A DNA stretch of 12,120 nt, from contig CAYOUJ010000063.1 of assembly GCA_964407165.1 (NCBI GenBank), positions 1-12,120 on the forward strand, read 5' to 3'. The stretch comes from CAZPKH01 sp964407165. Lineage in GTDB: Bacteria; Bacteroidota; Bacteroidia; Bacteroidales; Muribaculaceae. Position 1 is the first letter of the stretch. Every line of letters starts with the position of its first letter. A program made the translations under genes and the position numbers. Positions 1 through 7,599 of the stretch are shown piece by piece. The notes under the pieces were generated by a model. The model ran no database searches. It worked only from the letters and a program-made list of their open reading frames with translations, and was not told the DNA's origin.

Positions 1-81
1 GCCGGCGTCCATCTTCAGCTGGGCTGCGCATACCGCGGGGAGTAGCCATGCGAGCAGGTAGATTAGGACTGTCTTTTTCAT
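1..81 (-). CDS. 5' end of a secreted protein (partial, runs off left edge)
   Basis: Reading the minus strand from the ATG at 81-79 gives 27 uninterrupted codons to the window edge. The product starts MKKTVLIYLLAWLLPAVCAA and continues QLKMDAG. This is a classic Sec signal peptide: two lysines, a leucine-rich hydrophobic core, then a small-residue cleavage site, probably after the Ala-Ala before Gln. The cysteine sits in a PAVC context, which is not a good lipobox, so an ordinary signal peptidase I substrate is more likely than a lipoprotein. Too little of the mature part is present to name a family. It is transcribed divergently from topA, and a candidate promoter lies about 70 bp upstream. 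The start is supported by the signal peptide; the function is unknown. Confidence 0.72.
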   Translation of the reverse strand, partial: MKKTVLIYLLAWLLPAVCAAQLKMDAG

Positions 82-151
82 TATTGCCGGTTTTAAAAAT
101 TAAATATGAAGATTACGATTGGAAGATATACTTGCTGTGTGATCTCGGTTG

Positions 152-183
152 CAAATATACAAAACAAATTAGCGAAAAGCAAG
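152..183 (-). promoter_or_regulatory. Candidate Bacteroidetes-type promoter for the left-edge gene
   Basis: On the minus strand, 159-152 reads TATATTTG, an exact match to the Bacteroidetes -7 consensus TAnnTTTG. A weak -33 candidate, CTTG, lies at 183-180 with 20-bp spacing (consensus TTTG). This would place transcription start about 60-65 nt before the ATG at 81. The surrounding DNA is strongly AT-rich, so chance matches are possible. Confidence 0.45.
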
Positions 184-274
184 CAAATTTTGATTTTTTT
201 TGCAAAATTTCTTGAAAAATGTAACCGCTCAGGCATTAATGGGCATACGCCCTTACGATAGTCAGGAGTGAGGG

Positions 275-282
275 CTTCGGTA
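275..282. repeat. Left target-site duplication of the MITE
   Basis: CTTCGGTA abuts the left terminal repeat of the element and is repeated exactly at 370-377. Eight base pairs is the duplication length typical of IS66-type transposition. Confidence 0.7.
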
Positions 283-369
283 GTAACTATTCACCGAATA
301 TCCATTATAATCGATTTTTGCCCCGACAGGGGCAATAGTATCCAAATTTTGTATTCGGTGAATAGTTAC
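283..369. mobile_element. 87-bp MITE-like element, IS66-type termini
   Basis: The element begins GTAACTATTCACCGAATA (283-300) and ends with its exact reverse complement (352-369), so the 18-bp terminal inverted repeats are perfect. It is flanked directly by an 8-bp direct repeat, CTTCGGTA (275-282 and 370-377), as expected for a target-site duplication. The internal 51 bp encode no protein but contain a 7-bp hairpin at 318-335 (TTGCCCC, loop GACA, GGGGCAA). IS66-family insertion sequences are known for termini starting GTAA and for 8-bp target duplications, so this is best read as a non-autonomous IS66-related miniature element. It lies between the divergent promoters of the left-edge gene and topA, about 33 bp upstream of the topA -33 box. 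No transposase is present in the window. Confidence 0.75.
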
Positions 370-377
370 CTTCGGTA
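370..377. repeat. Right target-site duplication of the MITE
   Basis: CTTCGGTA directly follows the right terminal repeat, matching 275-282. Removing the element and one copy would restore a continuous ancestral sequence. Confidence 0.7.
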
Positions 378-402
378 GAGTAATTGTTGCGAAATGTTAA
401 AG

Positions 403-436
403 TTTGGGTGGCGTATTGGAGTTTTTCTTACCTTTG
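403..436 (+). promoter_or_regulatory. Candidate topA promoter
   Basis: TTTG at 403-406 and TACCTTTG at 429-436 match the Bacteroidetes -33 (TTTG) and -7 (TAnnTTTG) boxes. The spacing is 22 bp, slightly longer than the usual 19-21. Transcription would begin near 443, giving a leader of about 85-90 nt before the topA ATG at 531. No riboswitch fold is recognised in the leader. Confidence 0.6.
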
Positions 437-530
437 TCGGCTGAAAAAACATTTTAATAATGTGTAGCGTTTATTCTTGTGTGCGGCCCACGGCCGCAGT
501 ACGCTGCCTTATAACTTGTTACAATACACT

Positions 531-2861
531 ATGTCTAAGAATCTCGTTATCGTTGAGTCGCCGGCCAAGGCAAAAACCATCGAAAAATTCCTTGGCAAAG
601 ATTACAAGGTGATGTCATCATACGGCCACATCCGTGACCTCCGCAAGAAGGATTTCAGCCTCGACACCTCTAATTTTGAGCCGGAATACGAAATACCGTC
701 CGACAAGAAGCAGGTGGTAGACCAGCTCAAGAAGGCTTCCAAGGAGGCCGAGACCGTCTGGCTCGCCTCCGATGAAGACCGCGAGGGGGAGGCCATCGCC
801 TGGCACCTCCAGCAGGTGCTCGGCCTCGACCCGGCGACCACCAAACGCATTGTCTTCCACGAGATTACCAAAGACGCCATACTCCACGCCATCGCCAACC
901 CGCGCTCGATCGACATCGACCGCGTCAACGCCCAGCAGGCTCGCCGCGTGCTCGACCGCATCGTGGGCTTCGAGCTCAGCCCTGTGCTGTGGAAGAAGGT
1001 CAAGCCGGCGCTCTCCGCCGGCCGCGTGCAGAGCGTGGCCGTGCGGCTGATAGTCGAGCGCGAGCAGGAGATCAACAACTTCGTCCCCGAGACCTACTTC
1101 CGTGTCACCGCCCGCTTCACCGACCCCGAGGGCAACCTCATCAAGGGTGAGCTTTCGCGCCGCGTGGCCACGCCGGAGGAGGCCCGCAAACTTCTTGAAG
1201 ACCTCAAGGGGGCCACATACTCCGTCGCCGACGTGCAGGTAAAGCCCGTCAAGAAGTCACCCGCGCCACCCTTCACCACATCGACGCTCCAACAGGCGGC
1301 AGCGCGCCAGCTCGGCTTCACCGTCAGCCAGACAATGATGGTGGCACAGAAGCTCTACGAGGCCGGTCACATTACTTATATGCGTACCGACTCGCTCAAC
1401 CTCTCGCAGCTGGCCATCAACACCATCCGAGACGAGATTACTTCTCACCTGGGCAAGGAGTACGTCAAGACGCGCCAATATCACACCTCGTCGAAGGGTG
1501 CCCAGGAGGCCCACGAGGCCATACGCCCCACATACGCCTCCAAGCGCACCATCGATGGCACGCCCCGCGAGAAGAAGCTCTACGAACTGATATGGAAGCG
1601 CACCGTGGCCTCGCAGATGGCCGACGCCGTGCTCGAGAAGACCACCGTCGACATCCAGCCCTCCACGCGCCCCGAGCACTTCAAGGCCGAGGGCGAGGTG
1701 GTCAAGTTTGACGGCTTCCTAAAAGTCTACTTCGACGACACCGAAGCTGTCGAGGCGGGGCGCGAGGGCGCCGCCCCGCTCCCGTCCGCCGGCATCCTAC
1801 CCCCGGTCAGCATCGGCGAGACGCTCTCCGCACAAGACGTAAACGCCCTCCAGCGCTTCACCCAGCAGCCCCCGCGATACACCGAAGGCTCCCTGGTAAA
1901 GAAGATGGAGGATCTCGGCATCGGACGTCCCTCGACATACGCCCCCACCATCTCCACCATCCAGGACCGCGAATACGTCACCAAGGGCGACCGCGGCGGA
2001 GAGGAGCGTGAAGTCACCTCACTCGACCTCGTGGACGGCAAGATCAAAGAGACCGTGCGCAAGGAGACATTCGGCTCTGAGAAAGGCAAGCTCGTCCCCA
2101 CCGACATAGGCATCGTTGTAAACGACTTCCTGACATCATTCTTCCCCGACATACTGGACTATAACTTCACCGCCAACGTCGAGCAGACCTTCGACGAGAT
2201 AGCCGAGGGCAAGGCCCCCTGGCAGCAGGAACTGCACACGTTCTACGACACCTTCCACCCCTCGGTCGAGAAGGCCAACGGCATGCGCATGGAGCACAAG
2301 GTGGGCGAGCGCCTGCTCGGCACCGACCCCGCCTCCGGCAAGCCTGTTTCCGTCAAGGTCGGCCGATACGGCACCGTCGTGCAGATAGGCTCCGTAGGCG
2401 CCGACGAGAAGCCCCGCTTCGCCTCGCTCAAGCCCGACCAGTCGATATTCGACATCACCCTCGACGAGGCTCTCAAGCTTTTCGACCTCCCCCGCTCGCT
2501 CGGCGACTTCGAGGGCGCGGAGATGACCGTCGCCTCCGGCCGCTTCGGCCCATACGTCAAGCACGCCGGCAAGTTCGTCTCCATTCCCAAGACTATGGAC
2601 CCGCTGACCATCACCGCCGACGAGGCCCAAGAACTGATACTCGCCAAGCGCGAGGCCGACTCCCGCAAGCTCATCAAGGAGTTTGACGAAGAGCCGGAGA
2701 TGAAGATACTAAACGGTCGATTCGGTCCCTATATCTCCTACGAGAAGAAGAACTACAAGCTGCCCAAGAGCATCGACGACCCCGCCGCCGTCACCATCGA
2801 GCAGGCACGCGAGATCATCGCCGCCGCCGCCGACAAGCCCCGTCGCGCCCGGCGTAAGTAA
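531..2861 (+). CDS. topA: DNA topoisomerase I (type IA)
   Basis: This 776-residue enzyme relaxes negatively supercoiled DNA by cutting one strand through a phosphotyrosine and passing the other. The Toprim domain is at the N-terminus: VESPAKAK carries the catalytic Glu9, and SDEDREGEAIAWH (about 80-92) carries the Asp81-x-Asp83 metal ligands. The active-site tyrosine is Tyr283 in GHITYMRTDS, and SAGRVQSVA (about 162-170) is another family motif. The C-terminus carries repeated modules with GRYG and GRFGPY cores (three are visible after about residue 610). No cysteine zinc-ribbon repeats are seen, as in many Bacteroidetes TopA. The start at 531 (MSKNLVIVESPAKAK) is chosen over an in-frame codon at 477, because the 18 extra residues are not conserved-looking and MSKNLVIVE is the usual beginning. 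The gene is 22 bp upstream of the pseudouridine synthase and is probably co-transcribed with it. Confidence 0.97.
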   Translation: MSKNLVIVESPAKAKTIEKFLGKDYKVMSSYGHIRDLRKKDFSLDTSNFEPEYEIPSDKKQVVDQLKKASKEAETVWLASDEDREGEAIAWHLQQVLGLDPATTKRIVFHEITKDAILHAIANPRSIDIDRVNAQQARRVLDRIVGFELSPVLWKKVKPALSAGRVQSVAVRLIVEREQEINNFVPETYFRVTARFTDPEGNLIKGELSRRVATPEEARKLLEDLKGATYSVADVQVKPVKKSPAPPFTTSTLQQAAARQLGFTVSQTMMVAQKLYEAGHITYMRTDSLNLSQLAINTIRDEITSHLGKEYVKTRQYHTSSKGAQEAHEAIRPTYASKRTIDGTPREKKLYELIWKRTVASQMADAVLEKTTVDIQPSTRPEHFKAEGEVVKFDGFLKVYFDDTEAVEAGREGAAPLPSAGILPPVSIGETLSAQDVNALQRFTQQPPRYTEGSLVKKMEDLGIGRPSTYAPTISTIQDREYVTKGDRGGEEREVTSLDLVDGKIKETVRKETFGSEKGKLVPTDIGIVVNDFLTSFFPDILDYNFTANVEQTFDEIAEGKAPWQQELHTFYDTFHPSVEKANGMRMEHKVGERLLGTDPASGKPVSVKVGRYGTVVQIGSVGADEKPRFASLKPDQSIFDITLDEALKLFDLPRSLGDFEGAEMTVASGRFGPYVKHAGKFVSIPKTMDPLTITADEAQELILAKREADSRKLIKEFDEEPEMKILNGRFGPYISYEKKNYKLPKSIDDPAAVTIEQAREIIAAAADKPRRARRK

Positions 2862-2883
2862 TGAGTGAGTAGGTAATTGCCTA

Positions 2884-3768
2884 ATGAAGCCTTTTAAGCC
2901 CGATACGATAGCCACTTTCGCCCCCGCCGCAGAGGGTCTGTTGCTCGACTACCTGCTCACCTCCATGCCCGAGCGCTCGCGCACCACCGTCAAGCAGATG
3001 TTAGGGCATCGCCAGGTGCGCGTCAACGGCATGATAACCACCCGCTTCGACCACCCCGTGGGTCCCGGGGACAAGGTCGAGGTCAACTTCACACGCGAGT
3101 TCCGCGAGTTCCGTCACCGCCGCGTGCGACTCGTCTATGAAGACGACGACATCATAGTAGTCGAGAAGGGCTACGGTCTTCTCTCCGTTTCCACCGACAA
3201 GGTGCGCGAGGGCACAGCCTACTCCATCGTCCGCGACTATATCAAGTGGCAAAACCCTGCCAACAAGCTCTTTATAGTCCACCGCCTCGACCGCGACACC
3301 TCCGGGCTAATGGTCTTCGCAAAAAACATCGAGGCCAAGGAGGCCCTGCAGCACAACTGGAACAACATGGTGCTGTCGCGCAAATACGTCGCCGTGGTGG
3401 AGGGCATCCCCGAGAAGCGCGAGGACACCATCACCTCATACCTCGCCGAGAACGCCGGCTACGAAGTATACTCCACCGACAACCCCTCCGAGGGCAAGCT
3501 CGCCGTCACCCGCTACCGCACCCTGCGCACCGGCCACGGCCACGCCCTGCTCGAAGTCGAGCTGGACACCGGCCGCAAGAACCAGATACGCGTGCACCTC
3601 AAAGAGATGGGGCACCCCATCTTGGGCGACCGCAAATACGGCGCCAAGAGCAGCGCGGCCCACCGCCTGTGCCTGCACGCCCAGACCCTCCGCTTCGTCC
3701 ACCCCGTCACCCGCCGCATCCTCGACTTCACCACCCCCATCCCGGCTCCCCTCCTCCGCCTCCTATAG
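2884..3768 (+). CDS. RluA-family 23S rRNA pseudouridine synthase with S4 domain
   Basis: This 294-residue protein isomerises uridine to pseudouridine in RNA, most likely in large-subunit rRNA. Residues about 18-70 form an S4 RNA-binding domain (SRTTVKQML, then QVRVNG, then GPGDKVEV). The RluA catalytic domain follows, with the signature HRLDRDTSGLMVFAK at 133-147; the catalytic aspartate is Asp136. Downstream family motifs are RKYVAVVEG, TGRKNQIRVHL (about 229-239) and GHPILGDRKYG (243-253). Length and domain order match the RluC/RluD group, but I cannot assign the exact uridine target, so no symbol is given. The ATG at 2884 lies 22 bp after the topA stop with no separate promoter seen, which suggests an operon. 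The stop at 3766-3768 runs straight into a REP-like hairpin. Confidence 0.93.
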   Translation: MKPFKPDTIATFAPAAEGLLLDYLLTSMPERSRTTVKQMLGHRQVRVNGMITTRFDHPVGPGDKVEVNFTREFREFRHRRVRLVYEDDDIIVVEKGYGLLSVSTDKVREGTAYSIVRDYIKWQNPANKLFIVHRLDRDTSGLMVFAKNIEAKEALQHNWNNMVLSRKYVAVVEGIPEKREDTITSYLAENAGYEVYSTDNPSEGKLAVTRYRTLRTGHGHALLEVELDTGRKNQIRVHLKEMGHPILGDRKYGAKSSAAHRLCLHAQTLRFVHPVTRRILDFTTPIPAPLLRLL

Positions 3769-3903
3769 GAAGCGACGTGCCCTCGCGTCGCCCATTGGAA
3801 GCGACGCGCCCTCGCGTCGTGCCACAAGGGGTGTCTACCCGCCCCACGACGACACGGCTTGCGGCCAGGGCCGCGATGGCGACGCGAGGGCGCGTCGCCT
3901 CCA
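3769..3903. repeat. REP-like palindrome cluster between convergent rluA-type gene and dnaG
   Basis: Three short GC-rich hairpins share one sequence. Copy 1 is GCGACGTG/CGCGTCGC (arms 3772-3779 and 3784-3791, loop CCCT). Copy 2 is GCGACGCG/CGCGTCGT (3801-3808 and 3813-3820, loop CCCT). Copy 3 is the same unit inverted, GCGACGCG/CGCGTCGC (3879-3886 and 3891-3898, loop AGGG). The flanks are also related: copies 1 and 2 are preceded by GGAA, copy 2 by TTGGAA, and copy 3 is followed by CTCCAATT. An extra 6-bp hairpin (GCGGCC/GGCCGC) lies at 3861-3874. The 244-bp gap has no supportable gene and lies between convergent genes, so these hairpins may also terminate transcription from both sides. Confidence 0.7.
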
Positions 3904-4012
3904 ATTATATTTTTGTGGCTCTTCTCAAAAGTTTTTCGGACAATTCAAGCGCACACACCTTTTCCTCGTCGAGGGCCAATAAGCACAACACACCCAACTT
4001 GACTGTCACTCC

Positions 4013-6184
4013 TCACGGGCGGTAGATGCGCTCGCCCAGGGCACGCGAGAACTCGCGCTTGAGCTCCAGCAGCTCGCCCTTGCGGGCGATGAGGCCGAAG
4101 ATGACGTCGGCGCCGGCGCCGGTGTCCTGCGCCTGACGGATGGCAGCATCGGTCTCGGCGATGGCCTGCGAGAGGTGGGCGTCCTTGAGTTCGTAGATGG
4201 CGCGGGGGACCAGCTCGTCGATGCGATCTTGCTCGGTGGCGATATTGGCGAAGCGGGCGTGCACTTTCGACAGGGCGAAGCCGTCCTCCACAAGTTCGGC
4301 TGAGAGGTTGCGCACCACTTCGTCGGGCGACGACACCAGGCGGCGCGCGAGATAGTTTGCATCGAAAGTAGTTATTGCCTGCTGCCGCTGCGCCTCGACT
4401 GACTCAGCCAGGCGCTTCTCTTCGGTGGAGAGGTTGGGTATGTCGGCAATGCGCGCGCGTATCGCCTCCTCCCCCTCACGGCGCCAGCGGGCTACCTCCC
4501 TGGCAAGGGTAAGGTCGAAGGCGGCGCGGTCGGCCGGGTAGGTCTCGGCGGCAATGGCCTGCGCGGCGGCGAATGTGCGGCCGGTAGCCTCGCCGACAAA
4601 CTCCATCTCGTCGTAAGCCAGCTCTGAGGCAATGAAGCTGAGGACGGTGGAATTTTCAACGGTGGGCATCAGCAGCATGCCGTAGCGGATGATATAGCGG
4701 AGGACCTCTTTCTCGTATGGGACGAGGGGGGAGGGGGAGGGCTCTTGGCCAGAGCTTGCGGCCAAGGCGGGGGTGTGCGAGCGGGGACGGTCGCCCTCCT
4801 TACTTGTGGGGAGGCCCGACGTGTGCGACTGAAGACGGTCACCCTCCTTGCTTGCGGGCAATGACCCGCTCCCTGAAGATTCGCGGATGGCGCGCACCTG
4901 GCTTTTGATGACGTCGGGGTCGATGGACATGGCGTGGGCGGTAGCGTCGATGTAGACGGTGCGCTTGACCACGTCGGGAATGACGGCTATGGAGCCGCAG
5001 ATGTCGGTGATGGCACGCGCGCGGGTGAGGGGGTCGCTTTCGGCTCCCTGAAGCAGGACGGCGGTCTTAAAGGCTATGAAATCACGCTCGTGCGTGGCGA
5101 GATACGCCTTAAGCTGCTCCTCGGTGTGGGTACGGGCGAAGGAGTCGGGGTCGTCGCCCTCGGGGAACTGCAGGATCTTGACGTCCATGTCCTCGGCCAG
5201 GAGCATGTCGATGCCTCGGAGCGAGGCCTTCACTCCGGCGGGGTCGGAGTCGTAGACCACCGTCACATTCTTGGTGAAGCGCTGCAGCAGTTTTATCTGG
5301 CCCGTGGTGAGTGAGGTGCCGGAGGAGGCCACCACGTTCGGCACGCCGCTCTGGGCCATGGAGATGACGTCCATATACCCCTCGACGAGGTATGCCTTGT
5401 CTGTCTGGCGTATCGACTGCTTGGCCTGGAAGAGGCCGTAGAGCTCGCGGCTCTTGTTGTAGATGTCGCTCTCGGGTGAGTTGACGTATTTGGCTTTCTT
5501 CTTGTCGGCGGAGAGTATTCGGCCGCCGAAGGCCACCACCTTGCCGGCCATGGTGTAGACCGGGTAGATGACACGCCCGCGGAAGCGGTCGTAGACACGC
5601 CCGGTGTCGGTGCGGGCACAAAGGCCTGTCTTGATGAGATAGTCTTCGGTGAAGCCCTTGGCGATGGCGGCGCGGTAGAGGGCGTCCCCCCTCTCGAGGG
5701 AGTAGCCGAGGCCGAAGCGCTCGATGGCGGGTCCGCGGAGCCCGCGCTCCTCGAAATACGCCAGGCCCACGTCGCGCCCCTCCTCCGTCGTGTTCATCAC
5801 CTCGCGGAAGTATTGCTCGGCCCAGGAGTTGACGGCGAACATAGCCTCGCGGTCGCTCTCGCGCTTCTGCTCCTCGGGGGTGACCTCGCGCTCCTCGATC
5901 TCTATGTGATACTTCTTGGCCAGGAACCGCAAGGCCTCGGGATACGAAAGCCCCTCGATCTCCATGATGAAGCCGACGGGCGAGCCCTTCTTGCCGCAGC
6001 TGAAGCACTTGCAGAAGTTTCGAGCCGGAGAGACAGAGAAAGAAGGCGTGCGCTCGTTGTGAAACGGGCACAGGCCCATATAGTTGGCTCCGCTGCGACG
6101 CAACTGCACATAGTCAGAAACCACATCGACAATGTCGGCGGTGTCGAGGATACGTCGTTCGGTGGCGGGGTCGATACGTTTCAT
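4013..6184 (-). CDS. dnaG: DNA primase
   Basis: This 723-residue primase makes the RNA primers for lagging-strand synthesis and works with the replicative helicase. Residues 37-64 form the CHC2 zinc finger, with likely ligands Cys39, His42, Cys60 and Cys63. The catalytic core starts around YDRFRGRVIYPV (198-209). The Toprim domain follows, with LVEGYMDV (Glu268) and YDSDPAG (Asp312, Asp314). The C-terminal part from about residue 486 should be the helicase-binding region. A low-complexity linker at about 436-485 contains two 16-residue repeats. The start at 6184 (MKRIDPATERRI) is chosen because a 63-residue in-frame upstream extension would overlap the promoter and read through AT-rich DNA. 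The gene converges with the pseudouridine synthase and is divergent from the DUF262 pair. Confidence 0.97.
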   Translation of the reverse strand: MKRIDPATERRILDTADIVDVVSDYVQLRRSGANYMGLCPFHNERTPSFSVSPARNFCKCFSCGKKGSPVGFIMEIEGLSYPEALRFLAKKYHIEIEEREVTPEEQKRESDREAMFAVNSWAEQYFREVMNTTEEGRDVGLAYFEERGLRGPAIERFGLGYSLERGDALYRAAIAKGFTEDYLIKTGLCARTDTGRVYDRFRGRVIYPVYTMAGKVVAFGGRILSADKKKAKYVNSPESDIYNKSRELYGLFQAKQSIRQTDKAYLVEGYMDVISMAQSGVPNVVASSGTSLTTGQIKLLQRFTKNVTVVYDSDPAGVKASLRGIDMLLAEDMDVKILQFPEGDDPDSFARTHTEEQLKAYLATHERDFIAFKTAVLLQGAESDPLTRARAITDICGSIAVIPDVVKRTVYIDATAHAMSIDPDVIKSQVRAIRESSGSGSLPASKEGDRLQSHTSGLPTSKEGDRPRSHTPALAASSGQEPSPSPLVPYEKEVLRYIIRYGMLLMPTVENSTVLSFIASELAYDEMEFVGEATGRTFAAAQAIAAETYPADRAAFDLTLAREVARWRREGEEAIRARIADIPNLSTEEKRLAESVEAQRQQAITTFDANYLARRLVSSPDEVVRNLSAELVEDGFALSKVHARFANIATEQDRIDELVPRAIYELKDAHLSQAIAETDAAIRQAQDTGAGADVIFGLIARKGELLELKREFSRALGERIYRP
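4766..4861 (-). repeat. 48-bp tandem repeat inside dnaG linker
   Basis: Two adjacent 16-residue units in the DnaG linker read LPASKEGDRLQSHTSG (residues 442-457) and LPTSKEGDRPRSHTPA (458-473). The unit is 48 bp, so copy number can change without a frameshift. The units fall between the Toprim core and the helicase-binding domain, where length is usually free to vary. The conserved GGAGGGCGACCGT-like DNA core suggests a DNA-level repeat that was accommodated in frame. Confidence 0.7.
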
Positions 6185-6202
6185 AGCCGGAAAAAATTTT
6201 TG

Positions 6203-6210
6203 CAAATTTA
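6203..6210 (-). promoter_or_regulatory. Candidate dnaG -7 promoter box
   Basis: The minus strand reads TAAATTTG from 6210 to 6203, an exact TAnnTTTG match. Start of transcription would be about 10-15 nt before the dnaG ATG at 6184, giving a very short leader. No good -33 TTTG is seen at the expected distance; that region overlaps the plus-strand -7 box. Confidence 0.5.
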
Positions 6211-6232
6211 CAGAAAAATCTTGTATTTTGGC

Positions 6233-6240
6233 TACCTTTG
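6233..6240 (+). promoter_or_regulatory. Candidate -7 promoter box for the DUF262 operon
   Basis: TACCTTTG matches TAnnTTTG exactly and is identical to the topA -7 box. A weak -33 candidate, TTTA (6207-6210), lies 22 bp upstream. The predicted transcription start near 6247 makes the in-frame TTG at 6238 impossible as a start and supports the ATG at 6265. The -33 zone overlaps the dnaG -7 box on the other strand. Confidence 0.5.
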
Positions 6241-6264
6241 CAACACCATTTTCACCACGACGCC

Positions 6265-7599
6265 ATGCACACTTTCCCCATGCCCCAGCCCCCGAAAGTG
6301 CTCCCCCTGCGCGACATACGCTACTCACAGTTGGAGATACCCCCTTACCAACGGCCGTACAAATGGTCGGCAACCAATGTCAACTGCCTCATCTCTGACT
6401 TGGTGGCCTTCCGCGAGCGGTCGGTCTACAGGCTCGGGACACTGGTGCTCAACGGCTCCGAGATAGTCGACGGGCAGCAGCGCATCATCACCTTTGCACT
6501 CATATTCAGCCGGCTGCAGCAAAGGTTTGAGGAAACATGCAGCCGTTACAGCCAATTTTTCGACGGCTTGCAAAAATTTTTGAGCGAGACGGCGATGACC
6601 GTGACCGAAGCGATGAGCAACGTCATCGAGAACGTGCGCGTCATCGACACCCGTGTCGACGACCTGGACGAGCGCATGCTTGAATTTATGCTGGAGCGGT
6701 GTGAGTTTGTGGTGATAAACCTTGATGACATCACCGAGGCTTTCCAATTTTTCGACTCACAGAATGCCCGTGGCAAGGATCTTGCGCCCCACGACCTGTT
6801 GAAAGCCTACCACCTGCGCGAGGTCAGCCGGATGAGCACGCGCAACATCGCCAATCTCAACCGTTGGCAGGAAATGCCCACCGACCGTCTGCACCACACG
6901 TTCAAGACCCTGTTCCGGGCCAAGGAGTGGTCGCAAGGGCGCGGCGTGTGGGAGTTTGACAAGGCCGACACCGGGGCCTTCAAGGGGGTGTCCGTCAACG
7001 GCGCGGGTAGCTATCCGTTCTATGGGCTCGAAGTCATAGCCCACATATTCTGCGAGATGTATGCTAGCGACCCGGTCAGGCAAATCGACGGCGGAAAGCT
7101 CGAATATCCCTTCAACCTCGACGACCAGATAGTCAACGGCAGCCGCTTTTTCGACATGACGTGCCACTATGCCGACCTTCTCGAGCAAGTCGAGCAAGGG
7201 CAGCTTCCACTGGAGAGGGACAAGATGGCCGGGCGCATCATGGCGACGCTGAATTCTTACTCCGGGTGCACCCGCATCGGCGACCGTTATGTACAACAGC
7301 TATTTTACACCACGCTGGTGTATTACATCGACCGTTTCGGCAAAGCGGAGCTTGAGAAAGTGATCCCCAAGCTGTTCATCTGGGCCTTCACTCTGCGTCT
7401 GACCAAATATTCAGTGAGGCCAGAGACGGTGTGCCCCCATGCTGTCGGGCCATCGTCGATGCTCCTGCTCATCCACCGTGCATCCACGCCATACGACATC
7501 ATCAACTTGCCACAGATGCCGGTGAGGGATATTGCATGCGGACGTTGTGAAGAAATCATCTCGCTTTTTAAAGACCTCAAGAAATACCATGAATCCTGA
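6265..7599 (+). CDS. DUF262 (GmrS-like) protein without nuclease domain
   Basis: This 444-residue protein has an N-terminal DUF262 domain (also called GmrSD_N). The visible motifs are IPPYQRPYKWS (25-35), VDGQQRIITF (68-77, containing the DGQQR signature) and FFDSQNARGKDLAPHDLLKA (162-181). DUF262 belongs to a ParB/Srx-like fold, and in GmrSD-type type IV restriction enzymes it supplies nucleotide binding or hydrolysis. The rest looks alpha-helical, and no DUF1524 motif is found at the C-terminus, so this subunit probably cannot cut DNA itself. The start at 6265 (MHTFPMPQ) is preferred; 6280 is an alternative, while a TTG at 6238 lies inside the promoter. Its stop overlaps the start of the next DUF262 gene by 11 bp, so the two are translationally coupled. 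Exact target and activity are inference. Confidence 0.88.
   Translation: MHTFPMPQPPKVLPLRDIRYSQLEIPPYQRPYKWSATNVNCLISDLVAFRERSVYRLGTLVLNGSEIVDGQQRIITFALIFSRLQQRFEETCSRYSQFFDGLQKFLSETAMTVTEAMSNVIENVRVIDTRVDDLDERMLEFMLERCEFVVINLDDITEAFQFFDSQNARGKDLAPHDLLKAYHLREVSRMSTRNIANLNRWQEMPTDRLHHTFKTLFRAKEWSQGRGVWEFDKADTGAFKGVSVNGAGSYPFYGLEVIAHIFCEMYASDPVRQIDGGKLEYPFNLDDQIVNGSRFFDMTCHYADLLEQVEQGQLPLERDKMAGRIMATLNSYSGCTRIGDRYVQQLFYTTLVYYIDRFGKAELEKVIPKLFIWAFTLRLTKYSVRPETVCPHAVGPSSMLLLIHRASTPYDIINLPQMPVRDIACGRCEEIISLFKDLKKYHES

Noticed and set aside
477..530. In-frame 18-codon N-terminal extension of TopA
   Set aside because: The family begins at MSKNLVIVESPAKAK, and the extension is unrelated to known N-termini.
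437..530. Riboswitch in the topA leader
   Set aside because: No recognisable riboswitch core or multi-helix fold is visible, only a short GC palindrome around 484-496.
602..1078. Long open frames on the minus strand opposite topA
   Set aside because: They are antisense shadows in GC-rich coding DNA, with Ser/Arg/Leu-rich composition and no motifs; topA explains the region.
3246..4025. 259-codon plus-strand frame overlapping the pseudouridine synthase
   Set aside because: It is an alternative-frame shadow rich in Pro/Arg/His that continues through the hairpin array; the RluA frame has all the catalytic motifs.
5109..6071. 320-codon minus-strand frame inside dnaG
   Set aside because: It is a shifted-frame shadow of DnaG, Arg/His/Pro-rich without domain signals.
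6185..6373. 63-codon N-terminal extension of DnaG
   Set aside because: It would cross the dnaG -7 box and overlap the divergent DUF262 gene; the protein family starts at MKRIDP.
7532..7588. 19-codon N-terminal extension of the second DUF262 protein
   Set aside because: It lies inside the first DUF262 gene, and the ATG at 7589 gives the usual stop-start overlap.
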